From: Phycobacter azelaicus
GTDB taxonomy: Bacteria; Pseudomonadota; Alphaproteobacteria; Rhodobacterales; Rhodobacteraceae
Reading direction: 5' to 3'
Length of the DNA: 64,000 bases
Assembly (NCBI RefSeq): GCF_014884385.1
Contig: NZ_WKFH01000003.1
Coordinates: 3,070,001-3,134,000 of the forward strand
Below the pieces are notes generated by a model. That model worked only from the letters and a program-made list of their open reading frames with translations, had not been told where the DNA came from and ran no database searches. The position numbers and the translations under genes are program-made. Position 1 is the stretch's first letter, and each line of letters begins with the position of its first letter. This document shows positions 18,083 to 26,612 of the stretch, in pieces.

Positions 18083-18101
18083 GTATGAGTATAGATCATA
18101 C
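18083..18101. promoter_or_regulatory. LysR-type operator-like palindrome overlapping the lysR start region
   Basis: GTATGA (18083-18088) and TCATAC (18096-18101) form a perfect inverted repeat with a seven-base spacer. It contains the LysR box pattern T-N11-A (TGAGTATAGATCA). The palindrome abuts the LysR-type ATG at 18102, so bound protein would block its own translation-start region or transcription. It lies about 90 bp upstream of gcdH, a suitable site for divergent control. Confidence 0.6.
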
Positions 18102-19013
18102 ATGAGCGCTCCCCGTCGATTTCTTCCCTCGATTTCATCCCTGCGCGCGCTCGAAGCGCTTGACCGGCTGGGCAGTGCCTCCGCTGCTGCCGCAGAGCTG
18201 TCTCTGACCCAGGGCGCGGTCAGTCGCCAGCTGCAGGCGCTGGAACGGCAGCTTGGGCTCGACCTCGTGGATCGGGCGCAGAAGAAACTATCGCTCACGC
18301 CGCAAGCGCATGATTATGCAGCAGAAATTCGCACATCGCTCAATCAGATCGCGCAGGCCACCCTGCGTCTGCAAACGGCACCTCTTTCGGGTACGCTGAA
18401 CCTTGCCATCCTGCCGGCCTTTGGGATGCGGTGGCTGATGCCACGGCTGCCTGAGTTTGCGCGGCTTCACCCGGATGTTACCATCAACATGACGACCCGG
18501 CTTGAACCCTTCAGCTTTGCTTCGGAAGCCTTTGATGCAGCAATTCATTTTGGACAGGCAGAGTGGCCGGGAACCCAAGCTATGCTGTTGAAAAGCGAAC
18601 AACTCGTGCCGGTCTGCGCGCCGGATCTTGTCGGCGCGCGCGGGCTGAAAGGACCAAAGGACATTCTGTCATTGCCGCTGTTGCATATTCAGACAAGGCC
18701 CGAGGCATGGTCCGACTGGTTCAAGGCGCATGGCGTAACGCCGCCGCCAACTGTGGGGGGCACGATGTATGATCAATTTTCAACAATAACCCAAGCTGCC
18801 CTACATGGGCTGGGCGTCGCATTGATGCCTGATTATCTGGTCGAGCAGGATGTGGCGACGGGACGGTTGATGGCGCTACACCCTGCCCCGACAGAAACCC
18901 GTGGCGCCTATTATCTTGTATGGCCCACCAGCAAAGCGCAGATGTCTGCGCTTGTGAAGTTCCGCGACTGGCTGGAAACCAAGGCGCAGCCAGAAGACCC
19001 CCTGCCGCGCTGA
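18102..19013 (+). CDS. LysR-family regulator, probable regulator of gcdH
   Basis: The 303-residue protein has a LysR-type helix-turn-helix at about residues 10-65 (SLRALEALDRLGSASAAA, then LTQGAVSRQLQALE). The effector-binding domain runs from about residue 90 and includes LNLAILPAFGMRWLMPRL. The GcvA-like layout is common for regulators paired with glutaryl-CoA dehydrogenase. The ATG at 18102 is the natural start; an in-frame TTG at 18072 would add ten residues. Divergent placement and the palindrome at 18083-18101 suggest it controls gcdH and itself, possibly sensing glutarate or glutaryl-CoA (inference). Confidence 0.9.
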   Translation: MSAPRRFLPSISSLRALEALDRLGSASAAAAELSLTQGAVSRQLQALERQLGLDLVDRAQKKLSLTPQAHDYAAEIRTSLNQIAQATLRLQTAPLSGTLNLAILPAFGMRWLMPRLPEFARLHPDVTINMTTRLEPFSFASEAFDAAIHFGQAEWPGTQAMLLKSEQLVPVCAPDLVGARGLKGPKDILSLPLLHIQTRPEAWSDWFKAHGVTPPPTVGGTMYDQFSTITQAALHGLGVALMPDYLVEQDVATGRLMALHPAPTETRGAYYLVWPTSKAQMSALVKFRDWLETKAQPEDPLPR

Positions 19014-19041
19014 AAAAAGAGGGGTGCACCCTGTGCACCCC
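19014..19041 (-). terminator. Intrinsic terminator of the pst-phoU-phoB operon
   Basis: GGGGTGCAC (19021-19029) and GTGCACCCC (19033-19041) form a nine-base-pair stem. On the minus strand it is followed by TCTTTTTT (19013-19020), 40 bases past the phoB stop. The T-run abuts the end of the convergent LysR-type gene. On the plus strand no T-run follows, so it acts for phoB. Confidence 0.88.
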
Positions 19042-19081
19042 CTGTACATCCTCCGTACACCGGCCATGCGCCGCAGATCGC

Positions 19082-19771
19082 CTAGCCCAATGCGTAGCCT
19101 GCGCCGCGCACTGTCCGCACGGGATCGTCGCCACCGTGTTGGGTCAGCGCCTTGCGCAGCCGTCCGATATGAACATCCACGGTGCGGGTATCGACGTAGA
19201 TGTCGCGGCCCCAGACCCGGTCCAGCAGTTGCTCCCGGCTCCAGACCCGGCCCGGTTTCTCCATGAACGTTGAGAGCAGGCGGAATTCGGTTGGCCCCAG
19301 CTTCAGCGGCTGATCGGAACGGCTCACTTTATGGGTTTCGGCATCCAGCACGATATCGTCGAACTCGAGCCGCATCCCCACGGTCGAGGGCCGCACGCGG
19401 CGCAGCTGGGTGCGCACGCGGGCCATCAGCTCGATCACCGAATAGGGTTTCACCACGTAATCATCGGCGCCGGTTTCAAGGCCGCGCACCTTGTCCACCT
19501 CTTCGGAGCGCGCCGACAGCATGATGATCGGAATGCCACGGGTTTCCGGGCGCGATTTCAGGCGGCGGCAGACCTCGATTCCGCTGAGGTTCGGCATCAT
19601 CCAGTCCAGCACGATGATGTCAGGCGTGTCTTCTTCGACCAGAAGCAGAGCTTCCTCGCCATTTTCGGCGCGGATCACGCGAAAACCGTCAGCTTCAAGG
19701 TTGTAGGCCAGCACTTCGCGCTGCGCCAGTTCGTCTTCGACGACCAGAACGGTGGGCTGATCGGCTGCCAT
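19082..19771 (-). CDS. phoB: Phosphate regulon response regulator PhoB
   Basis: The 229-residue protein has a receiver domain with the acidic pair E12-D13, phospho-acceptor D56 in VLDWMMPN and K in YVVKPYS. A winged-helix OmpR/PhoB DNA-binding domain follows, with LGPTEFRLLSTFMEKPGRVWSREQLLD and TRTVDVHIGRLRKAL. Phosphorylated by PhoR under phosphate limitation, it binds Pho boxes such as the one before pstS. It is the last gene of the operon, two bases after phoU, and is followed by a clear terminator. Placement at the end of the pst operon makes it auto-amplifying. Confidence 0.97.
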   Translation of the reverse strand: MAADQPTVLVVEDELAQREVLAYNLEADGFRVIRAENGEEALLLVEEDTPDIIVLDWMMPNLSGIEVCRRLKSRPETRGIPIIMLSARSEEVDKVRGLETGADDYVVKPYSVIELMARVRTQLRRVRPSTVGMRLEFDDIVLDAETHKVSRSDQPLKLGPTEFRLLSTFMEKPGRVWSREQLLDRVWGRDIYVDTRTVDVHIGRLRKALTQHGGDDPVRTVRGAGYALG

Positions 19772-19773
19772 GA

Positions 19774-20484
19774 TCAGACCTCCTGCGGGGTAGTGGAGGT
19801 GGTGTCAGCCTTGGGCCGGTCCTCTTCCGGGCGGCTGCCCGTGACCAGGTAGATCAACTCTTCACAGATCGAGGTCACGTGGTCGCCCATGCGTTCGATG
19901 TTCTTGGCGATGAAATGCAAGTGCATGCAGGGGGTGATGTTGCGTGGATCTTCCATCATGTGGGTCAGGAATTCACGGAACAGCGCATTGTACATCTGGT
20001 CAACGTCGCTATCTCGGGTAATGACGTCCCCGGCCAGTTCAACATCACGCTGGATATATGCATCGAGTGCATCTTTCAGCATCAATTCTACCTCGCGGGC
20101 CATACGGCGCAGAGCGGCGGCGCTTTCGGTGGTATCATGGCCCTGGATCAGAACACCGGTGCGTTTGGCGATGTTCTTGGCATAGTCTCCGATGCGCTCA
20201 AGATTGCCTGCGATTTTCATAACAGACAGGACCACGCGCAAGTCCACAGCCGCAGGGGCGCGGATCGCAATTACCCGTGCGGCTTCCTCGTTGATGAGTT
20301 CCTCAAGACCGTCGATGGCCTTGTCATCGGCGCGTACCTTTTGCGCCAGTTCTTCATCGCGCGTTTCAAGGGCGCGTGCGGCTTCCATGATCGCAGCCTC
20401 GACGAGGCCGCCCATCTTCATGATCCGGGCCTGAATCGTTTCAAGATCCCGGTCGAATGCGGATGCAATATGTTGCTCTTCCAT
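19774..20484 (-). CDS. phoU: Phosphate transport system regulator PhoU
   Basis: The 236-residue protein is an all-helical PhoU with two PhoU repeats. It includes RDLETIQARIMKMGGLVEAAI in the first helices, DKAIDGLEELINEEAARVIAIRAP in the first metal-binding bundle, and NIERMGDHVTSICEELIYLVTG in the second. PhoU links the Pst transporter to PhoR and represses the Pho response in phosphate excess. The ATG at 20484 matches the family start and lies 25 bases after pstB. The very short C-terminal tail after the second bundle is rich in Glu, Asp and Thr. Confidence 0.96.
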   Translation of the reverse strand: MEEQHIASAFDRDLETIQARIMKMGGLVEAAIMEAARALETRDEELAQKVRADDKAIDGLEELINEEAARVIAIRAPAAVDLRVVLSVMKIAGNLERIGDYAKNIAKRTGVLIQGHDTTESAAALRRMAREVELMLKDALDAYIQRDVELAGDVITRDSDVDQMYNALFREFLTHMMEDPRNITPCMHLHFIAKNIERMGDHVTSICEELIYLVTGSRPEEDRPKADTTSTTPQEV

Positions 20485-20509
20485 GTCTGTGTCCTTGGGG
20501 TAAGGGGGA

Positions 20510-21304
20510 TCAGCCGATCCGGCCGGTAATATAGCTTTCGGTCCGGGGGTCTTCTGGGTTGGTGAAGATCTGGCCGGTGTTGCCAAACTCAACCAGGTTG
20601 CCAAGATGGAAGAAGGCAGTCTTCTGGCTGACACGGGCGGCCTGTTGCATCGAGTGGGTGACGATCACCACCGAATAGCTGGCGCGCAGCTCATCGATCA
20701 GCTCTTCGACCTGAGCTGTCGCAATCGGGTCCAGCGCCGAACAAGGTTCGTCCATTAACAGGACTTCAGGTTCGGTGGCAACGGCGCGGGCAATACAAAG
20801 GCGCTGTTGCTGGCCGCCAGAGAGACCGGTCCCGGGGGCATGGAGGCGATCTTTGACCTCATCCCAGATGGCGCCACGGCGCAAGGATTTCTCAACAATC
20901 TCATCCAGCTCGGCCTTGTTGCGGGCAAGGCCGTGGATACGCGGCCCATAGGCGACGTTGTCGTAGATCGATTTGGGGAAGGGATTCGGCTTTTGGAACA
21001 CCATACCCACCTTTGCGCGCAGCTGCACGGGGTCGACGCGCTTGTCGTAGATGTCTTCACCATCCAAGAGGATGGTGCCGGTAACGCGGCAAATATCAAT
21101 CGTGTCATTCATGCGGTTCAGGCAGCGCAGAAAGGTCGACTTACCGCAGCCTGACGGGCCGATGAAGGCAGTGACGGTCTTGTCCTCGATCTCGACGTTG
21201 ACGTCCTTGATCGCATGGGAATCGCCGTAATAGACATTGACGTCTTTTGCCGAGATTTTGGTCGTATTGGTCACAGTCTTATCCAATGTGCTCATGTCGT
21301 TCAT
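20510..21304 (-). CDS. pstB: Phosphate ABC transporter ATP-binding protein PstB
   Basis: The 264-residue ATPase has Walker [10 protein letters not shown] (residues 49-57) followed by [10 protein letters not shown], which is specific to PstB. The signature is [14 protein letters not shown] and the Walker B is [14 protein letters not shown], with [11 protein letters not shown] as the H-loop. It powers high-affinity phosphate import with PstA and PstC. The first ATG (21304) has AAGGGG eight bases upstream. It lies 11 bases downstream of pstA. Confidence 0.97.
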   Translation of the reverse strand: MNDMSTLDKTVTNTTKISAKDVNVYYGDSHAIKDVNVEIEDKTVTAFIGPSGCGKSTFLRCLNRMNDTIDICRVTGTILLDGEDIYDKRVDPVQLRAKVGMVFQKPNPFPKSIYDNVAYGPRIHGLARNKAELDEIVEKSLRRGAIWDEVKDRLHAPGTGLSGGQQQRLCIARAVATEPEVLLMDEPCSALDPIATAQVEELIDELRASYSVVIVTHSMQQAARVSQKTAFFHLGNLVEFGNTGQIFTNPEDPRTESYITGRIG

Positions 21305-21315
21305 GTCGATGCCCC

Positions 21316-22683
21316 TTACCAGCGGCGTTCAAACCGGCGACGCAGGATCACGGCCACCGTATTCATGGTTACAAGGAAAACCAAAAGGATAATGATCCCG
21401 CCCCATGCACGCTCGTAAAAGGCGGGATCGGCCCGTTTGGCCCATTCGTAGATCTGGGCGGGCATGGCCGAGTTGGGCGACAGCAGCCCATCTGCCAGGG
21501 TTTCCGGTGCGTTTGAGGCGATAAAGCCCACCATCCCGATCAAAAGCAGCGGGGCTGTTTCTCCAAGTGCCTGAGCCAGGCCGATGATGGTGCCGGTCAG
21601 GATGCCGGGTGCGGCCAGCGGCAGAACGTGGTGGAATACCGCCTGCATCTTCGACGCCCCGACCCCCAGGGCCGCATCGCGGATCGAGGGCGGCACCGCC
21701 TTCAGCGCGGCGCGGGTCGAGATGATGATGGTCGGCAGTGTCATGAGCGTCAGCACCAGACCGCCAACCAACGGCGCTGACATGGGCAGGTGCATGTAGT
21801 TGATAAACACCGCAAGGCCCAGAATACCAAATACAATGGACGGCACTGCAGCGAGGTTGGAGATGTTCACCTCGATAATGTCGGTGAGCCAGTTCTTCGG
21901 GGCAAATTCCTCAAGGTAGATTGAGGCGGCAACACCGATGGGCAGGGCCAGGGCCAGCACCACCAGCATCATGAACAAGGAGCCCATCATAGACACCCCG
22001 ATCCCGGCTGCTTCGGGGCGTTGGTCCGAGGCGTCGGAGCCCATGATGAAATCGATATTGAAGGTTTTTTCGATCACACCGGCTGCGACAAGCGCATCCA
22101 CCAGATCCAGCTGAGCAGGAGAAATGTTCTTGTCATTTTCGATGGTTTCGCGGCTCACGCGCCCTTTCAGGTATCCGTCAACACGGCTTTGAGCGAGGAA
22201 GCGGAATTCGACCGTTTCACCGATCTGATCCGGGTTTTCCAGCACATAGGCGCGCAGTTGAGCAACGGCGTTTTTCGAGAGCAGGCCAGCCATGTCTTTG
22301 GATTTGAGGCCGGTCTCAATCCCTAGGTCTTCAACCATGGTCTGCATGGCGCCCTTGACCAGCGGTGCATACCCGAAGGTCGTGACCTTCTTGATGTCCT
22401 CAAGGTTGCGATTGCCTTTCTTGTCGAGCTTGCTTTCCAAAAGCTCAACCTGCAGCGTGATAAAGGTCTGCTGGAACGCTCCGGTGCCGCGGCTCACGAT
22501 GGTTGTGACAAGCACCAGCAGCATCATAAGGCCGACCATGATGGCGGCGATACCGTAGGCGCGAAAGCGCATTTCGGCAGCGTTGCGTTTGCGGGTGCGG
22601 GCGTTCTGCGTCAGAAGGGAGCCGCCTTTAGGCGTCTGTTCTGTGCGGCCCATGTTGCTGGGAGTTTGGCTGATATCGGTCAT
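21316..22683 (-). CDS. pstA: Phosphate ABC transporter permease PstA (large form)
   Basis: The 455-residue permease has a cytoplasmic N-terminus, one membrane segment at about 43-65, a soluble region of roughly 160 residues, then the five-helix permease core. The core carries [23 protein letters not shown], the EAA loop that contacts PstB. The usual PstA is under 300 residues; the extra N-terminal part resembles the DUF3333 extension of alphaproteobacterial PstA. Its function is not known. The start shares one base with the pstC stop (TAATG), indicating coupled translation. Confidence 0.94.
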   Translation of the reverse strand: MTDISQTPSNMGRTEQTPKGGSLLTQNARTRKRNAAEMRFRAYGIAAIMVGLMMLLVLVTTIVSRGTGAFQQTFITLQVELLESKLDKKGNRNLEDIKKVTTFGYAPLVKGAMQTMVEDLGIETGLKSKDMAGLLSKNAVAQLRAYVLENPDQIGETVEFRFLAQSRVDGYLKGRVSRETIENDKNISPAQLDLVDALVAAGVIEKTFNIDFIMGSDASDQRPEAAGIGVSMMGSLFMMLVVLALALPIGVAASIYLEEFAPKNWLTDIIEVNISNLAAVPSIVFGILGLAVFINYMHLPMSAPLVGGLVLTLMTLPTIIISTRAALKAVPPSIRDAALGVGASKMQAVFHHVLPLAAPGILTGTIIGLAQALGETAPLLLIGMVGFIASNAPETLADGLLSPNSAMPAQIYEWAKRADPAFYERAWGGIIILLVFLVTMNTVAVILRRRFERRW

Positions 22684-24161
22684 TAGTCGTACTGCTCCCG
22701 GTATTTGCGCACGATGTAGAGGGCGAGAACATTGAGCCCCAGCGTCAGAACGAAAAGGGTGAGGCCAAGGGCAAAGGCCACCAGCGTTTCGGGCGAGGCG
22801 AAGTCGGTATCGCCGGTCAACTGGCTGACAATGCGTGTGGTGATCGTTGTCATGCTTTCCAACGGGTTGAGCGAAAACTTGGCAATCGCCCCTGCCCCCA
22901 TAACCACGATCATGGTCTCGCCAATGGCGCGTGATGCAGCCAGCAGGATGGCGCCGACGATGCCTGGCAGCGCGGCTGGAAGAACCACCTGACGAATTGT
23001 CTCCGACTTGGTGGCGCCAAGGCCCAAAGAACCGTCGCGCATGGCTTGTGGCACTGCGTTTATGATGTCGTCCGACAGCGAAGACACAAAGGGGATCAGC
23101 ATGATGCCCATGACAACACCTGCGGTCAGAACCGAGGTCGCACCGCTCATCCAGTCAACGCCGAGGATACCGTTTTCGCCCTGGCCAAAGATCCGCACCA
23201 AAAGCGGTCCGACCGTAAGGAGCGCGAACAGGCCGTAGACGATGGTCGGAATGCCGGCAAGGATTTCCAGCAGCGGCTTTGCAAAGGCGCGCACCGCGGG
23301 ACCGGCGTATTCTGAAAGGTAGATCGCTGCAAAAAGCCCGATCGGAACCGCGACAATCAGGGCGATGATCGAGATGTAAAGCGTGCCCCACAAGAGCGGC
23401 AGGATCGAAAGGTCACTGTCACCGCGGAAGTTCGGAGCCCAAGTGCCGCCAAAGAAGAAGTCGGTCCAGGAATGCAGGCCGAAAAAGTTGCGGGTCTCGA
23501 ACAGCATAGACAAGACAATGCCGACCGTTGTGAGGATCGCAAGAGATGCAGCGGTGATCAGCAGCGCCATAATGGCCCGCTCAACAACGTTGCGCGCGCG
23601 AAAGTCCTTTTGGGACTTCCGGTAGGACAGCGCAAGCCCGCCAATGGCGACCAGCAAAACAGACACAACCATTGCCCATTGCCCGCGATGCGACAAGGTC
23701 CGATAGCTGCGCGCGGCGTCCAGGACCTCGGGCCGGACCTCAGCACCCAGCGCAACGCCCACGTCGCCGAGAAGTGTGCGCAGGTCGGTTTCCTGGATGT
23801 CCATGGACCGGATGTCACGATTGCTGAGTACGCCTTGCTCAACCGCAATGTCCAAACCTTCCGAAACACGGCGGACATCGCTCATCACCAGACTGCGGGA
23901 TGTGCTTTCCGGCACCGCCTCGGGTGGGATCATGGCCGAGACCCGACTTTCAATCAGCATGGGCTGGGCCAGCAGCCAGACCACGAGAAGGCCCAAAGCC
24001 GGAATCAGCACGCTCAGGCCTACATGGTATCCATAGTAGCCAGGCAGGGAGTGCAACGCCTTGGCGTCTCCGCCTGCGGAGGCCAGTGCGCGCCTGCGAC
24101 CCAGGACATATCCGGCAGCCGCAAGGACGCCCAAAAGAATGACAAGCCAGAAAGTTGGCAT
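22683..24161 (-). CDS. pstC: Phosphate ABC transporter permease PstC (large form)
   Basis: The 492-residue permease contains the PstC core in its C-terminal half, with the EAA loop GLGATKSETIRQVVLPAALPGI and IYLSEYAGPAVR. The first 180 residues add two membrane segments (about 4-22 and 44-66), a soluble region of about 90 residues and another membrane segment near 162-180. Ordinary PstC is near 320 residues. PstA and PstC being both enlarged suggests a conserved periplasmic platform in this lineage (inference). The reading start follows pstS after a 98-bp gap with a hairpin. Confidence 0.94.
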   Translation of the reverse strand: MPTFWLVILLGVLAAAGYVLGRRRALASAGGDAKALHSLPGYYGYHVGLSVLIPALGLLVVWLLAQPMLIESRVSAMIPPEAVPESTSRSLVMSDVRRVSEGLDIAVEQGVLSNRDIRSMDIQETDLRTLLGDVGVALGAEVRPEVLDAARSYRTLSHRGQWAMVVSVLLVAIGGLALSYRKSQKDFRARNVVERAIMALLITAASLAILTTVGIVLSMLFETRNFFGLHSWTDFFFGGTWAPNFRGDSDLSILPLLWGTLYISIIALIVAVPIGLFAAIYLSEYAGPAVRAFAKPLLEILAGIPTIVYGLFALLTVGPLLVRIFGQGENGILGVDWMSGATSVLTAGVVMGIMLIPFVSSLSDDIINAVPQAMRDGSLGLGATKSETIRQVVLPAALPGIVGAILLAASRAIGETMIVVMGAGAIAKFSLNPLESMTTITTRIVSQLTGDTDFASPETLVAFALGLTLFVLTLGLNVLALYIVRKYREQYD

Positions 24162-24209
24162 CGATTGCTCCGTTTATGGCGGATCTTGAAGGTTCGGTCA
24201 GGGAGACTG

Positions 24210-24237
24210 AAAAGGCCGGAGGATCACTCCCCCGGCC
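24210..24237 (-). terminator. Attenuator-like hairpin between pstS and pstC
   Basis: On the minus strand a ten-pair stem (one G-U pair) forms between 24228-24237 and 24214-24223 with a four-base loop, followed by TTTT. It lies 22 bases after the pstS stop. Such hairpins usually let only part of transcription continue and protect the pstS message, which explains high PstS levels relative to the permeases. Confidence 0.75.
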
Positions 24238-24259
24238 AAATCACATTCGGCGTGGGGGC

Positions 24260-25300
24260 TTAGGAGTTGCCGCCCATCACGTCTTCGTTTGCAACCGCTT
24301 CCTGAGTGTCGGCCAGCTCAGGGTCGGACACCAGGCCGTATTCGGCCAGCGGGCCATCGGGGCCTGCAACTTCGTCGGCGATGAAGAATTCAGCGTATTC
24401 CTTCAGGCCGGGGATCACACCGATGTGCGCTTTCTTCACGTAGAAGTACAGCGGACGCGACACCGGGTATTCGCCGGTTGCGATGCTTTCGGTGGAGGGA
24501 ACGATACCGGACATGGTTGCGACCTGCAGCTTGTCGGTGTTGTTCTCGTAGAAGGCCAGACCAAAGACGCCGATACCGTCCTTGTTGCTCTCGATGCGAG
24601 CCAGGGTCTCGGTGTAGTCACCGTCGATGTCCACGGAGACACCATCGGTACGCAGGGAGATACAGGCTTTCTCGGCCGCTTTCTTGTCGCCGCCGTTGGC
24701 TTCTTTCAGCACGTCGAAGGCACCGGTGGCTTCACAGCCGGCCAGGATCACTTTGTCTTCAAAGACTTCGCGGGTGCCGTGCTTGGTGCCGGGGATGAAG
24801 GCCTGGATGGCCTGTGCCGGGAAGGCGGGGTTCACGTCGGCCCAGGTCTTGTTCGGGTTGGCGACCATCTTTCCGTCGACCAGAACTTCGTTGGACAGGG
24901 CCAGGAACCAGTCGGTCGGGGTGAACTCGAAACCGTTGCCGTTGATGTCGGAGGCAAAGACAATACCATCATAACCGATGCGCACTTCGATGATGTCGGT
25001 GACACCAGCTTCGGCGCAGGCCTTGATCTCTTTTTCCTTGATTTTGCGCGATGCGTTGGCAACGTCGATGGTGTTCTCGCCAACGCCTTCGCAGAAACGC
25101 TTGAGGCCGGCCGAGGAGCCACCGGATTCGACAACCGGTGTCGGGAAGTCGAAGTTCTCGCCAAAGGCTTCGGCAACGATCGAAGCATAGGGCAGCACGG
25201 TCGAGGAGCCGGCAACCTGCACCTGATCACGTGCGGCGGCAGCGGTGGCCGAAACGGCAGCGATTGCCAGGGCGGAAGCGGAAAGTTTCACAAAGGACAT
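24260..25300 (-). CDS. pstS: Phosphate ABC transporter substrate-binding protein PstS
   Basis: The 346-residue protein starts with a Sec signal peptide (about residues 1-23, ending ATAAAA) and continues with VQVAGSSTVLPYAS, the phosphate-binding TGSSTV-type loop. ESGGSSAGLKRFCEG matches another phosphate-contact segment. It binds phosphate in the periplasm and delivers it to PstC/PstA. It is the first gene after the Pho box, so PhoB probably activates it directly. A hairpin follows its stop. Confidence 0.96.
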   Translation of the reverse strand: MSFVKLSASALAIAAVSATAAAARDQVQVAGSSTVLPYASIVAEAFGENFDFPTPVVESGGSSAGLKRFCEGVGENTIDVANASRKIKEKEIKACAEAGVTDIIEVRIGYDGIVFASDINGNGFEFTPTDWFLALSNEVLVDGKMVANPNKTWADVNPAFPAQAIQAFIPGTKHGTREVFEDKVILAGCEATGAFDVLKEANGGDKKAAEKACISLRTDGVSVDIDGDYTETLARIESNKDGIGVFGLAFYENNTDKLQVATMSGIVPSTESIATGEYPVSRPLYFYVKKAHIGVIPGLKEYAEFFIADEVAGPDGPLAEYGLVSDPELADTQEAVANEDVMGGNS

Positions 25301-25385
25301 CTAGGTCTCCATGAGGTTTAGAAGGTTCACGATCACCCCCACGATGATCTTGGGCCTTCTGCTAATGGCGTCTGATGTGGCTTTT

Positions 25386-25414
25386 GTGACAGGTATGTAA
25401 CAGCTATATGACAA
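25386..25414 (-). promoter_or_regulatory. Three-unit Pho box upstream of pstS
   Basis: Read on the minus strand, TTGTCAT, CTGTTAC and CTGTCAC occur at 25408-25414, 25397-25403 and 25386-25392. They are spaced exactly 11 bp apart with four AT-rich bases between them. This matches the PhoB recognition pattern of CTGTCAT-like repeats, here with three units. It lies about 85 bp before the pstS start and downstream of phoR. Confidence 0.88.
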
Positions 25415-25518
25415 TGCGGGAAATGGCGGCGGTTTTGTAACAAAAACCTTTATCCCCAGATGGCGCGACGTTTGGCGTTAAACCGGATCTCAAGGATGTG
25501 GCAGCGAGAGTTTCTCTT

Positions 25519-26559
25519 TTATTGCGGCAGGATAACCGTAAAGGTGGCCCCTGCGCCCAGATCGCTCTCTACCCGAAGCCGACCGCGGTGCCGATTGATG
25601 ATATGTTTTACAATTGCCAGCCCCAGACCGGTTCCGCCCAGCTCTCGGGATCGGTGGCTGTCGGCGCGATAGAATCGCTCGGTCAGGCGCGGCAGATGCA
25701 CGGGATCGATTCCGGGTCCATTGTCGATGACCTGAACCCGTACGGCCGGAGCCCGCAACGCGGGGTCCCGTTCCATCGGGGTCAGCACGACGCTAACCTC
25801 CTTGCCACCGTATTTGATCGCGTTCTCGATCAGGTTGGTGAAGACCTGTTGGAGCTGATCGGCATCACCGGTGACAAATACCGGCTCCTGCGGCGCTTGC
25901 AGGTCCAGCGTGACATGGCCGCTCTCGGCCAGAGGTTGCATGGACTTCAGGGTCGATTGCAGGTGAGCCGTCAGATCCACTTTTTCCTTCGGTCGCATGC
26001 GCTCTTCGCTTTCGACACGGTTCAGGGACAAAAGATCGCCGACCAGACGATTCATCCGGTTGGCCTCCCCTTCCATTATGGTCAAAAACCGGTCCCGCGC
26101 CGCTGGATCGTCCCGTGCAGCGCCGCGCAGGGTTTCGATGAAGCCCATGAGCGCCGTCAGCGGCGTGCGCAGCTCATGGCTTACGTTCGCAACGAAGTCC
26201 CGTCGCATCTGGCCGGCCTGTTCGCGTTCGGTGATGTCCGTAAAACACAAAAGGACGGCACCGCCATTGACGGCGCCGATCCCTGGCACGTAGCGCAGGC
26301 TCACTTCAAATGTGGTATCCTGCGCGCCATCATTAGACAGATGCCGCGCAGACCGTGCCGCCTTGTCTCGCAAGGAGGCCTCGATCGCGCTTGTTACATT
26401 GGGCTGGCGCAGGATGGTCGCGAAATGCCTTCCCTTCAGCTGCTGGCCCAACAGGGTGGAGCCCGCCGCATTGGCGCCGATGAAGCGTTCGGTCTGGTCC
26501 ACCAGCACCGCAGGCAGCGGGATGGCTTCCAGAAACCCTTCGATCAGCTCTTGCGTCAT
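25519..26559 (-). CDS. phoR: Phosphate regulon sensor histidine kinase PhoR (no membrane segment)
   Basis: The 346-residue kinase has a PAS domain (about residues 10-110), a HisKA motif DFVANVSHELRTPLTAL with phospho-acceptor H128, and a HATPase domain with NLIENAIKYG, DNGPGIDP and GGTGLGLAIVKHI. Unlike E. coli PhoR, no N-terminal hydrophobic helices are visible, so it is predicted to be soluble. It would phosphorylate PhoB. It is the first gene of the operon direction, with the Pho box and pstS downstream, so phoR may be transcribed separately from pst. Confidence 0.93.
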   Translation of the reverse strand: MTQELIEGFLEAIPLPAVLVDQTERFIGANAAGSTLLGQQLKGRHFATILRQPNVTSAIEASLRDKAARSARHLSNDGAQDTTFEVSLRYVPGIGAVNGGAVLLCFTDITEREQAGQMRRDFVANVSHELRTPLTALMGFIETLRGAARDDPAARDRFLTIMEGEANRMNRLVGDLLSLNRVESEERMRPKEKVDLTAHLQSTLKSMQPLAESGHVTLDLQAPQEPVFVTGDADQLQQVFTNLIENAIKYGGKEVSVVLTPMERDPALRAPAVRVQVIDNGPGIDPVHLPRLTERFYRADSHRSRELGGTGLGLAIVKHIINRHRGRLRVESDLGAGATFTVILPQ

Positions 26560-26612
26560 GGCACTCTCCGATAGCGGTTCAGCCCCTCTACCTTCCCAAT
26601 GTAACGGTTTTG

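Noticed and set aside
24155-25321. Long open frame antisense to pstS
   Set aside because: It mirrors pstS codon bias in a GC-rich genome, lacks recognisable domains and has no ribosome-binding site.
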